Position numbers and translations under genes: made by a program. A stretch of 64,000 nt of DNA, taken from positions 186,001-250,000 of the forward strand of contig NZ_LN909046.1 of NCBI RefSeq assembly GCF_001486585.1, given 5' to 3'. The stretch's first letter is position 1. The number at the start of each line of letters is the position of its first letter. The stretch comes from Paenibacillus senegalimassiliensis. Its GTDB lineage: Bacteria; Bacillota; Bacilli; Paenibacillales; Paenibacillaceae. Of the stretch, positions 52,646 to 60,909 are shown piece by piece. Below the pieces are notes generated by a model. That model did no database searches, was not told where the DNA came from, and saw only the letters and a program-made list of their open reading frames with translations.

Positions 52646-53523
52646 TGATGAACAAGAAATCCATTGCACCTTTTGTCTTTGTCGGCCCTCATCTGATCTT
52701 GTTCCTGATCTTTATTCTCATTCCAACTCTCTATGGGATTTATGCTTCATTCACACAATGGAATCTGATGAATGATCCTGTCTGGGTAGGCATGGCCAAC
52801 TACAAAGCGATTTTGTTCGATGAAAGCTCCACCTTCCACAACCAATTCGTGAACGGATTAAGCAACACCTTGATTTTTGTTGGCATCAGCGTTCCCCTGC
52901 TCATCGTCATCCCGCTCTCCGTAGCGGTTGCGCTCGAGCATAAGAAGGTTCGCATGAAGGGATTCATCCAGGCCCTTCTATATATTCCCGGTTTAATCTC
53001 CATTTCGGCTGCGGCTTTAATCTGGCTGTTGATCTTCAACAAGCAACTGGGGATTACGGGCAATCTGTTCCACTCTCAAGCCGCTTGGCCGGCGACACAG
53101 CCTTATGCCTGGATCATCATTTTTGTCATCACGGTGTGGGGAGGCGTCGGCGGGAATATGATCATCTACCGGGCTTCCATTGCCGGGGTGTCGAGAGATT
53201 TATATGAAGCTGCGGAGATGGATGGAGCAGGGGCAGGTCGGAAATTTATAAGCATCACGCTACCGTCCATTCGCTTCCCGTTGATCTTCACCTTTGTCAT
53301 GACGACGGCGGGAGCATTTAACGTATTTGGCCAACCTCTGATGATGACGGATGGAGGCCCAAGGCAAACCACCCATGTCTTGATGATGTATATTCGCCAG
53401 TTGGCATTTGGGCACGGAGAATCTATTGCCGGGATGGCTTCCGCGATGGCGGTGCTGCTGGGATTAGTCATTTTGGTCATATCGGCATTGCAATATTATG
53501 TGATGAACCGGAATGCCCATTGA
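52645..53523 (+). CDS. ABC importer, permease 2a
   Basis: 292 residues, MalF type. Six membrane helices, EAA loop DLYEAAEMDGAGAGRKF. The start overlaps the binding-protein stop (GTGATG); AGGA lies nine bases before ATG 52645. It acts with the permease at 53572. Confidence 0.87.
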   Translation: MMNKKSIAPFVFVGPHLILFLIFILIPTLYGIYASFTQWNLMNDPVWVGMANYKAILFDESSTFHNQFVNGLSNTLIFVGISVPLLIVIPLSVAVALEHKKVRMKGFIQALLYIPGLISISAAALIWLLIFNKQLGITGNLFHSQAAWPATQPYAWIIIFVITVWGGVGGNMIIYRASIAGVSRDLYEAAEMDGAGAGRKFISITLPSIRFPLIFTFVMTTAGAFNVFGQPLMMTDGGPRQTTHVLMMYIRQLAFGHGESIAGMASAMAVLLGLVILVISALQYYVMNRNAH

Positions 53524-53571
53524 ATGGGAGAATGCTGTGGGATTATGGAGACCGAGAGGTAGGGTAGGCAG

Positions 53572-54417
53572 ATGTTGAAAAAAATAAGCATTTCCAAATA
53601 TATCGCGTATTTATATCTGATTATGCTGTGCGTCATATGGGTTATCCCCGTGCTGTTCGGAATTTCGACCTCGTTCCGCTCTCAAGCAGAGGTGGTATCC
53701 ACAGGCTTCCGACTATTTCCGGTGAATTGGATTCTGGATAATTACGTAACGATTTTGGAGAACACCTCGACAGCCCCGATCTTGCGGTGGCTCAGTAATT
53801 CTGTGTTTATTGCGGTGATGCACACCTTCCTGGTGCTCGTCATCATCTCCGTGACCGGGTATGGTTATTCGCGGATGAAATTTAAAGGGAGAGACACCTT
53901 GTTTTTTACGCTGCTTGGCATTTCCTTTTTCCCAGGGGTCGTCAACATCATTCCCTCCTACAAAATCATTGATGTTCTCGGCTGGGTGAACACGGCTTGG
54001 GCGATGATTATTCCTGGCTTGGCCGGTATGGGCAACATCTTCCTGGTCAGACAATTCCTGAGGGGAATTCCGACAGAACTGGATGAATCGGCCCGGGTTG
54101 ACGGGGCAGGAGATTTTCGCATTTATTTCTGGGTCATCTTGCCCCTGATCAAGCCGATTCTTATCGTATGCGGGCTGTTCTCGTTCGTGGGCTCGTGGAA
54201 TGATTTTCTCTGGCCTGTCATTGTGTATACGGACGTGGACAAAATGCCGATTACGGCAGGGCTGTTGCTGCTCCAGGATATTTACGGGAATTACCGTATG
54301 ATTGGACAACTGATGGGGTCGGCCATGCTGGCGATCATTCCTACACTTTTACTGTTTGTTTTTGCACAGAAATACTTCATCCAATCCATCAACCTGAATT
54401 CAGGAATCAAGGGATAA
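53572..54417 (+). CDS. ABC importer, permease 2b
   Basis: 281 residues, MalG type. Six membrane helices, EAA loop ELDESARVDGAGDFRIYFW. The C-terminus FIQSINLNSGIKG differs from the usual GAVKG end. GGTAGGG precedes the ATG. It completes importer 2 and is followed 27 bases later by the second GH51 gene. Confidence 0.87.
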   Translation: MLKKISISKYIAYLYLIMLCVIWVIPVLFGISTSFRSQAEVVSTGFRLFPVNWILDNYVTILENTSTAPILRWLSNSVFIAVMHTFLVLVIISVTGYGYSRMKFKGRDTLFFTLLGISFFPGVVNIIPSYKIIDVLGWVNTAWAMIIPGLAGMGNIFLVRQFLRGIPTELDESARVDGAGDFRIYFWVILPLIKPILIVCGLFSFVGSWNDFLWPVIVYTDVDKMPITAGLLLLQDIYGNYRMIGQLMGSAMLAIIPTLLLFVFAQKYFIQSINLNSGIKG

Positions 54418-54444
54418 GTGAACTTGCACTTGGAGGAGGAAATT

Positions 54445-55929
54445 ATGAACCAGGTAATCATTCAAACGGACGTAACCAGGGGAGTTATTAGCAAAAATAT
54501 ATATGGTCACTTTGCCGAGCATCTGGGGAGATGCATCTATGAGGGAATCTGGGTGGGGGAGGACTCACCCATTCCCAATATCCAAGGAATTCGCAATGAC
54601 GTGCTGGATGCGCTCAGACAAATTAAAGTGCCGGTGCTTCGTTGGCCAGGGGGCTGCTTTGCCGACGAATATCACTGGAAGGACGGCATCGGCCCGCGGG
54701 AGAATCGTAAGCGTATGGTCAATACCCACTGGGGTGAGGTCGTTGAGAACAATCACTTCGGAACCCATGAATTTATGCTGCTTTGCGAGCTACTGGAATG
54801 CGAGCCTTATATTTGCGGGAACGTAGGTAGCGGGACGGTGCAGGAGATGTCAGAGTGGGTGGAATACATGACCTTTGACGGCGAGTCGCCGATGGCGGCT
54901 TGGCGCAAGGAGAACGGCCGGACGGAGCCATGGAAGCTGACTTATTTCGGTGTAGGCAATGAGAGCTGGGGCTGCGGCGGCCATATGCGACCGGAATATT
55001 ATGCCGACCTTTATCGCCGCTATCAAACCTTTGTTCGCCATTATGGAGAGCAACGTATTTATAAAATAGCTGGCGGGGCCAATGTCGACGATTACCGCTG
55101 GACCGAGGTATTGATGCAGGAAGCCGGGGGGCTGATGGACGGATTAAGCCTGCACTATTACACAATTCCCGGAGATTTCTGGCTTGGCAAAGGCTCGGCG
55201 CTGAAGTTCGAGGAGCAGGAGTGGCTTATCACCATGCAGAAAGCGCTGCACATGGATGAATTGATTACCAAGCACAGCACCATCATGGATCGCTATGACC
55301 CTGACAAGCGGGTAGGCTTGATCATTGACGAGTGGGGTACATGGTACGACGTTGAGCCGGGCACCAATCCGGGTTTTCTTTATCAGCAGAATACGATTCG
55401 TGATGCCATTGTGGCGGGGCTCCACTTCAATATCTTCCATCAGCATGCCGACAGGGTGCATATGGCGAACATTGCCCAGACTGTGAATGTGCTGCAAGCC
55501 ATGATATTGACTGAGGGGGAAAACATGCTCCTGACGCCGACCTATCATGCTTTTGATATGTTCAAAGTCCATCAGGGTGCAGAGCGGCTGGAGATGGCAT
55601 TGTCCTCGCAGGTTTATATGGAAGAGGGCGGGAAGTTACCGCAAATTTCTGTTTCTGCATCCCGAAGCGAGGCAGGCGCTATTCAAATCAGTCTGGTCAA
55701 TATGGACCCTCGGCATGAAGCGTCTATCAGTCTGGAGCTTCGTGGTCATCAAGCAGAGCCGTCGTCAATCACCGGAACCATGCTGACCGCTACCGCAATG
55801 AACGCCCACAACACGTTTGATCAGCCTAATACGGTCGTTCCTGTTCCGTTCCGTGATATCCGAACCGAGAAAGGTTTGCTGCGGGCCAAGCTGCCCCCGA
55901 TGTCGCTGGTGACTTTAGTCATTCAATGA
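54445..55929 (+). CDS. Alpha-L-arabinofuranosidase, GH51 (second copy)
   Basis: 494 residues, no signal peptide. ATG 54445 follows GGAGGAGG by five bases. Acid/base Glu173 ([10 protein letters not shown]) and nucleophile Glu296 ([11 protein letters not shown]) are intact. It is only distantly similar to the first GH51, and loops around the active site differ (WGCGG against MDGPWQ), so the pair probably splits work between linkages or chain lengths. It lies between importer 2 and the secreted GH43. Confidence 0.92.
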   Translation: MNQVIIQTDVTRGVISKNIYGHFAEHLGRCIYEGIWVGEDSPIPNIQGIRNDVLDALRQIKVPVLRWPGGCFADEYHWKDGIGPRENRKRMVNTHWGEVVENNHFGTHEFMLLCELLECEPYICGNVGSGTVQEMSEWVEYMTFDGESPMAAWRKENGRTEPWKLTYFGVGNESWGCGGHMRPEYYADLYRRYQTFVRHYGEQRIYKIAGGANVDDYRWTEVLMQEAGGLMDGLSLHYYTIPGDFWLGKGSALKFEEQEWLITMQKALHMDELITKHSTIMDRYDPDKRVGLIIDEWGTWYDVEPGTNPGFLYQQNTIRDAIVAGLHFNIFHQHADRVHMANIAQTVNVLQAMILTEGENMLLTPTYHAFDMFKVHQGAERLEMALSSQVYMEEGGKLPQISVSASRSEAGAIQISLVNMDPRHEASISLELRGHQAEPSSITGTMLTATAMNAHNTFDQPNTVVPVPFRDIRTEKGLLRAKLPPMSLVTLVIQ

Positions 55930-55967
55930 ACGGCAGAATGTCTTAATTCAAGAAGGAGGGATGAAGG

Positions 55968-58520
55968 ATGAGAAGTCTTAGCAGATGCCTGGCTGTGCTT
56001 GTGTTGCTTATACTGCTTCTACCTGCTGAAGGCTGGGCCAGTGATGGTGCGTCTGGCGAATCGCAGGAAGCAGATGAAGTGAAGAACGGAGGGATGTGGC
56101 TGGAGACGCTGTCGCCTGAATTCCGCAACGTATCGGTTCATGACCCGAACATTGTCAAGGCAGGAGACTCTTATTATGCCTTTGGCTCACATATCGAGGC
56201 GGCCAAGTCTGCGGATCTTCTACAGTGGACCTCTTTTACGAATGGCTATCAAACGCCGGGGAATCAGCTCTTTGACGATTTGTCGGCCAATTTATCGGAA
56301 TCGTTCTTATGGGCGGGGGAAAATGATGCTGACAGTAAAGGGGGATTTGCCGTATGGGCCCCGGCTGTCATGTGGAACGAACATTACGTCAATAAGGACG
56401 GCACACGGGGAGCGTACATGATGTATTATAGCGTGTCGTCCACCTACATCCGCTCGGCCATCGGTTATGCCGTATCCTCAAATCTTGAAGGGCCATATAC
56501 GTACGTAGATACGGTGCTGTATTCCGGGTTTACGCAGGATACGGCGTACGATCCTGATAGTCAGGTTGATAAGAAATGGACGAATACCAATATTAAAGAA
56601 CTGATGGAGGAAGGTGAACTGGCAGAGGCTAATCCGGGTTGGTTCAATGGTGACGGTTCTTACAATAATGCCCTGTATCCGAATGCCATCGATGCTGCCC
56701 TGTTCTTTGATGCTGATGGCAAGCTGTGGATGACCTACGGTTCCTGGTCAGGTGGAATCTTCATTGTAGAGTTGGACCCGGCTACAGGGCAGGTAATCTA
56801 CCCTGGTCAGGATGGAGTAACGCCTGATGGACGATTAGTGGATCGGTATTTTGGTACAAAGATTGCCGGAGGACACACGAAGTCCGGCGAAGGTCCCTAT
56901 ATTCTGTACGATGCCCAAACGGGTTACTACTATTTAAACGTATCGTACGGTTGGCTGGGGGCTGGTGGCGGTTATAACATCCGCCAGTTCCGGGCGGAAC
57001 AGCCGGATGGCCCTTATCTTGATGCTGCGGGGCAGGATGCGGTACTGCCTGCGAATACCGACAATACCCATTACGGCATCAAAATGGTTGGTAATTTCTT
57101 GTTTGACCGTAAAGCGGGCGCTCCCGGCACGGGAATCGGTTACGGCTATGCATCCCCGGGTCACAACTCGCTGTATAAGGATGAGGAGTCGGGCAAATAT
57201 TTCTCCGTCTTCCATACCAGATTTCCGCAGCAAGGAGAACGGCATGAACTCAGAATCCACCAGTTGTTCATGACCAAGAATGACTGGCTGGTGATGGCCC
57301 CGCTGCGCTATGCCGGGGAAACACTTCGGCCTATCAAGGAGTCAGAGATCGTCGGAGATTATGAATTGGTGCGCCATGGCCTTGACTATTCCGGAGAAAT
57401 CCCGACATCGGTGTATGTCTCGCTGAATAAAGACCATACCCTCTCGGGTACCCATACCGGGACATGGGCCTTGAACGATGCTTATGAAGCGGTGCTTACA
57501 ATCGATGGAATTGTATATGATGGAGTATTCGCCATTGGCTGGGATGCCGATAGGGGCGGGACTACGCTGACTTTTACAACGATGACGGAGCAAGGTCAGA
57601 CCTTATGGGGCATCAAGCAGCCGGTACGGAGTGACTGGCAAGTTGTGAAGGCTGTGGAGAAGGATTTGAGTCTTGGTGATACCAGTCAAGTGATGAGTAA
57701 CTTAAACCTGCCGACGCAAGGGACTCATGGGTCCACAATTTCATGGGCAACGTCCAACCTGGCTGTCATTTCCCATACAGGCATCATTTATCCGCCAGAT
57801 CCTGGTGACGGAGAGGCCAAGGCGGTACTGACGGCTACGATTACCAAGGGGCAGGCATGCTTGACGAAATCCTTCTCTATTGTGGTAGCTCCAATTGATA
57901 TCAACTACGGATTAGTAGCACATTATGGACTAAATGGGGATTTGTCTGAATCGACAGGGAGCTTTACTGCGGGGCAGATCATTGGAGAGAAGCTGGATGT
58001 AGAAGGGGGAACGCTGACTTATACGGATGGAGTGCGAGGACGGGCTGCACAATTCGACGGAACTTCAGGTGTTCGCCTTGCAGATGGCTTAATCATGGGT
58101 CATCAATACTCCGTTTCATTATGGTTGAACCCCGCGCAGTTCACTCCATTTACAACGAGCTTCTTTGGTGCCGAATCCATTGCCAGTTGGATTAGTCTTG
58201 TTCCGGAATCCTGGGACAACAATACCATGCTTTGGTCAGGAGAAGCTTGGTATGACGGCAGTACGGGCTCGCGGCTGGCTGCTAATCAATGGCATCATGT
58301 CGTCTTTACGGTAGACGCCGGTGCAGTGAAGGTATATGTGAACGGAGCACTTGCGTTTAGCGGGAACGGGTTCCCGGACGTCTTCACGGAAGGAACAGGC
58401 ATATTCAGCTTGGGCGTAAACTGGTGGGACCCTCCTTATCAGGGCTTAATAGATGAGCTTCGTGTTTATGATCTGCCCATAACCGAGTCGGTTGTTCAGA
58501 AGCTGTTCGAGGAAGGATAA
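55968..58520 (+). CDS. Secreted GH43 endo-alpha-1,5-L-arabinanase with Ig-like and LamG domains
   Basis: 850 residues with an N-terminal signal peptide (to about residue 25). GH43 propeller from ~50 to 435 with Asp59 (VHDPNIVKAG) and acid Glu308 (KSGEGPYILYD), followed by the GH43 C-terminal beta domain (~450-545), an atrophied Ig-like domain (~555-640, LPTQGTHGSTISWATSN) and a LamG/concanavalin-like domain (~645-850, HYGLNGDLSESTGSF). It cuts arabinan backbones outside the cell, feeding the importers. AAGGAGGG precedes the ATG. A terminator ends the operon. Confidence 0.88.
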   Translation: MRSLSRCLAVLVLLILLLPAEGWASDGASGESQEADEVKNGGMWLETLSPEFRNVSVHDPNIVKAGDSYYAFGSHIEAAKSADLLQWTSFTNGYQTPGNQLFDDLSANLSESFLWAGENDADSKGGFAVWAPAVMWNEHYVNKDGTRGAYMMYYSVSSTYIRSAIGYAVSSNLEGPYTYVDTVLYSGFTQDTAYDPDSQVDKKWTNTNIKELMEEGELAEANPGWFNGDGSYNNALYPNAIDAALFFDADGKLWMTYGSWSGGIFIVELDPATGQVIYPGQDGVTPDGRLVDRYFGTKIAGGHTKSGEGPYILYDAQTGYYYLNVSYGWLGAGGGYNIRQFRAEQPDGPYLDAAGQDAVLPANTDNTHYGIKMVGNFLFDRKAGAPGTGIGYGYASPGHNSLYKDEESGKYFSVFHTRFPQQGERHELRIHQLFMTKNDWLVMAPLRYAGETLRPIKESEIVGDYELVRHGLDYSGEIPTSVYVSLNKDHTLSGTHTGTWALNDAYEAVLTIDGIVYDGVFAIGWDADRGGTTLTFTTMTEQGQTLWGIKQPVRSDWQVVKAVEKDLSLGDTSQVMSNLNLPTQGTHGSTISWATSNLAVISHTGIIYPPDPGDGEAKAVLTATITKGQACLTKSFSIVVAPIDINYGLVAHYGLNGDLSESTGSFTAGQIIGEKLDVEGGTLTYTDGVRGRAAQFDGTSGVRLADGLIMGHQYSVSLWLNPAQFTPFTTSFFGAESIASWISLVPESWDNNTMLWSGEAWYDGSTGSRLAANQWHHVVFTVDAGAVKVYVNGALAFSGNGFPDVFTEGTGIFSLGVNWWDPPYQGLIDELRVYDLPITESVVQKLFEEG

Positions 58521-58530
58521 TAATAAATAC

Positions 58531-58575
58531 ACAAGGCTGCTCTAATCGCTAATGGCGAGGGCAGCCTTGTTTGTT
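58531..58575 (+). terminator. Intrinsic terminator of the arabinan operon
   Basis: ACAAGGCTGC pairs with GCAGCCTTGT across a 20-base loop, followed by TTGTT. Confidence 0.85.
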
Positions 58576-58666
58576 ATGTCTGATTTGAGTTAGCATTCAT
58601 CAAAATAGTGCTACAAATGAACATGATAATGTTTGTTGTAAATTGCAAAATTATCTTATAATTGAA

Positions 58667-58680
58667 TGTAAACGCTTTAT
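58667..58680. promoter_or_regulatory. Candidate cre site before the orphan YesN gene
   Basis: TGTAAACGCTTTAT resembles the CcpA cre consensus; it lies 50 bases before the start codon. The fit is weaker at the right end. Confidence 0.4.
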
Positions 58681-58729
58681 GTCGCTTGCTGGAAGGTCCA
58701 ATATTATTTTCCGGCTGGAGGAATGTAGG

Positions 58730-60286
58730 ATGATTAAAGTGCTCATTGTTGATGATGAACCCAAGCTTCGTGAAGGCTTGCGAACTTTCATTGATTGGGA
58801 AGCCGAAGGGTATCAGGTTGTTGATACGGCGGTTAACGGGAAAGATGCGCTGGATAAATATAAAATACATGATCCGGATTTGGTGTTAGCTGACATACGC
58901 ATGCCTGGTATGGATGGACTTCAATTGATTCAACGATTGCGTATGCAGGACCCGCTCCTGCATATTTTAATTCTTAGTGGTTACGCTGACTTCAATTATG
59001 CCAAGACCGCCATGACACAACGCGCCGATGGCTATTTGCTCAAGCCAGTTGATGAGGATGAACTGCTGGATTATTTGCGTAACATCAAACGGGTCATCGA
59101 GGAAGAGAAGGCTTCCGAGCAGTGGAAGCGCGTGACCTCTGACTGGAACCGCGAAGCGCTGATTCAGTCGATCGTCATGGACGAGGGTCTTGGGGAAGAG
59201 CAGTCGGCTCAATTGTATGAGCGAGCCGGGCAAGTAGGCATCCAAGGTAAGGCATTTCAAATTATGTTGCTCTCGCTCCAAGCCGGGGAGGAAGCGGAGG
59301 CACGTACGGATGCAGCCGCACGTAAGGCTCTAATCCATTTATTTGAACAATCCGAACGAGGTTGGGTGTTCTCCATCCATGCCAAGCTGGGCGTACTGCT
59401 TAAGGAGCCGTTGTTGTCGGTGGAGACGGAAGGAATCTATCGCAGCATTAGCCAGGCGCTTAGCGGATGTGGTGCGTATTTCTCCATAGCTTTGGGCGAC
59501 AAAGTGACCAATCTGGCCGAAGCGCGCCATTCTTATCGCACCGCATATGAGCTGATTCGGCAGCAGTTTGTACTGGATCACGGAGAGGTATTAATGCCAG
59601 GTATGCTGCAAGCCAGTGCTGCTGCCAGACAAGGAGAGGCACGAACGGCTGAAGAACTGGGCGACCAGCTATATTTTGCCGTGGATATCGGTAATCGTAC
59701 AGCAGTGAAGACACTGTTGCCAGAATTGGGACAGTTGTATATGGATGAGGCATTGTCCGAGATAGATATCAAAGACAGGTTCGCTGAACTGCTCACAACG
59801 ATTATGCACAAGGTACTTGATCAGTCTTCGGGTCAGCCAGGTCGGCAAAAGGAATTTACCGGAGCCTTTGCAGAAATGCAGAAGGCACGCACCATTCTTG
59901 ATTTGTATGATAAGGCGGAAAGCTTGCTGGAGCAGCTTATGAGCCAGCTTGGCGAAGATAGCAAGCATCGCGAGGTCAAGATTATGCTAGATCTGATTCA
60001 TCGCAACTACAATGAAAGCTTGAAGCTTGAGACATTATCAAGCATCTTCAATTATAATAGTGCCTATTTAGGCAAGCTGTTCAAAAATACGACGGGAGAA
60101 TACTTCAATACGTATATTGATAAGGTTCGGATCGAGAAGGCCAAGACGTATTTGGAGGAAGGACTCAAGGTCTATCAGGTAGCTGAAAAGGTTGGTTATA
60201 CGAACGTGGACTATTTTCATAGCAAATTCCGCAAGTATGTCGGGACCAGTCCATCTGCTTACCGCAAGCAGTCCAACCATGCATAA
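58730..60286 (+). CDS. YesN-type response regulator (orphan)
   Basis: 518 residues. Receiver domain with VDDE and phospho-acceptor Asp55 (LVLADIRMPGMDG), Lys in YLLKPVDEDE; two C-terminal AraC helix-turn-helix motifs (LKLETLSSIFNYNSAYLGKLF and the VYQVAEKVGYTNVDYF region). GGAGG precedes ATG 58730. No YesM-like kinase is next to it; the kinase is elsewhere or the YesM at 37351 serves both. It likely controls the arabinan operon before it or the GH3 gene after it. Confidence 0.88.
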   Translation: MIKVLIVDDEPKLREGLRTFIDWEAEGYQVVDTAVNGKDALDKYKIHDPDLVLADIRMPGMDGLQLIQRLRMQDPLLHILILSGYADFNYAKTAMTQRADGYLLKPVDEDELLDYLRNIKRVIEEEKASEQWKRVTSDWNREALIQSIVMDEGLGEEQSAQLYERAGQVGIQGKAFQIMLLSLQAGEEAEARTDAAARKALIHLFEQSERGWVFSIHAKLGVLLKEPLLSVETEGIYRSISQALSGCGAYFSIALGDKVTNLAEARHSYRTAYELIRQQFVLDHGEVLMPGMLQASAAARQGEARTAEELGDQLYFAVDIGNRTAVKTLLPELGQLYMDEALSEIDIKDRFAELLTTIMHKVLDQSSGQPGRQKEFTGAFAEMQKARTILDLYDKAESLLEQLMSQLGEDSKHREVKIMLDLIHRNYNESLKLETLSSIFNYNSAYLGKLFKNTTGEYFNTYIDKVRIEKAKTYLEEGLKVYQVAEKVGYTNVDYFHSKFRKYVGTSPSAYRKQSNHA

Positions 60287-60379
60287 GACGAGATTATCCT
60301 ATAAGTCATTCCAATTCGTTTAATATATAAACTATACAAAGAAGCAGACGAGAAAATGTTCTTCCGATCGCTGCCCCTC

Positions 60380-60424
60380 ATGGATTTCTCTTATTTAATT
60401 AATTATTATGAGGTAGAAATCCAT
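60380..60424. repeat. Inverted repeat in gene-free region
   Basis: ATGGATTTCT pairs perfectly with AGAAATCCAT across 25 AT-rich bases. It lies in the 623-base stretch 60287-60909, which has no supported gene but several hairpins. A short ORF overlaps it but shows no coding signs. Confidence 0.45.
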
Positions 60425-60583
60425 TCACAAAGGCGAACGCTTCGCTTCTTCCAGAATCATTTTCTCTTTTGCTTGTTATGCATATGTATTATTTCAACGA
60501 ATCAGATCATTCAAGCATGCCTTATCTTTAAATCGTAAAGCAAAAAAAGAAGCCATTCCTTGGTAAATGGAAGTGTCAAAAAT

Positions 60584-60656
60584 GCACCCCTTAGAATAAA
60601 CATTGGAGAACCCAGAACCCTTGGGTATTTCAATGAAATATAAGGGGTGCCTTTTT
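60584..60656. other. Nested stem structure, possible bidirectional terminator or structured RNA
   Basis: Three stems fit inside each other: GCACCCCTTA/TAAGGGGTGC, CATTG/CAATG and ACCC/GGGT. CTTTTT follows on the plus strand and ATTTTT on the minus strand. It is 300 bases from either gene, so the role is unclear; a decayed small mobile element is an alternative. Confidence 0.5.
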
Positions 60657-60792
60657 ATGAAAATTTTGACGAGAAGAAGGTTTGATTGAGAAATGGCGCC
60701 AACTTGTAGCCCCAGGCTCATTTCAATGCCTACAAAATTTAGGGCTTGACCAATGCGATATTTTCACATGAAAACATATCTAATCTGCCGTG

Positions 60793-60875
60793 TATAAAGC
60801 GCTTTAATGGCAAGTTATGATAGGGTGGAGTAAAAGAATATGCCTGTGAGGACGTTATTTTGTTAAGCGCTTACA
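60793..60875. promoter_or_regulatory. Two candidate cre sites upstream of the large GH3 gene
   Basis: ATAAAGCGCTTTAA near 60795-60807 and TTAAGCGCTTACA at 60863-60875 both contain the palindromic AAGCGCTT core of CcpA sites. The second is about 35 bases before the GH3 start, suitable for blocking transcription when glucose is plentiful. Confidence 0.6.
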
Positions 60876-60909
60876 GTAAAATTATAGTGTAGGAGAGTGA
60901 GGTAACTCT

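Noticed and set aside
60356-60538. 60-codon ORF in the intergenic region before the large GH3
   Set aside because: No good ribosome-binding site, AT-driven composition, and it spans an inverted repeat.
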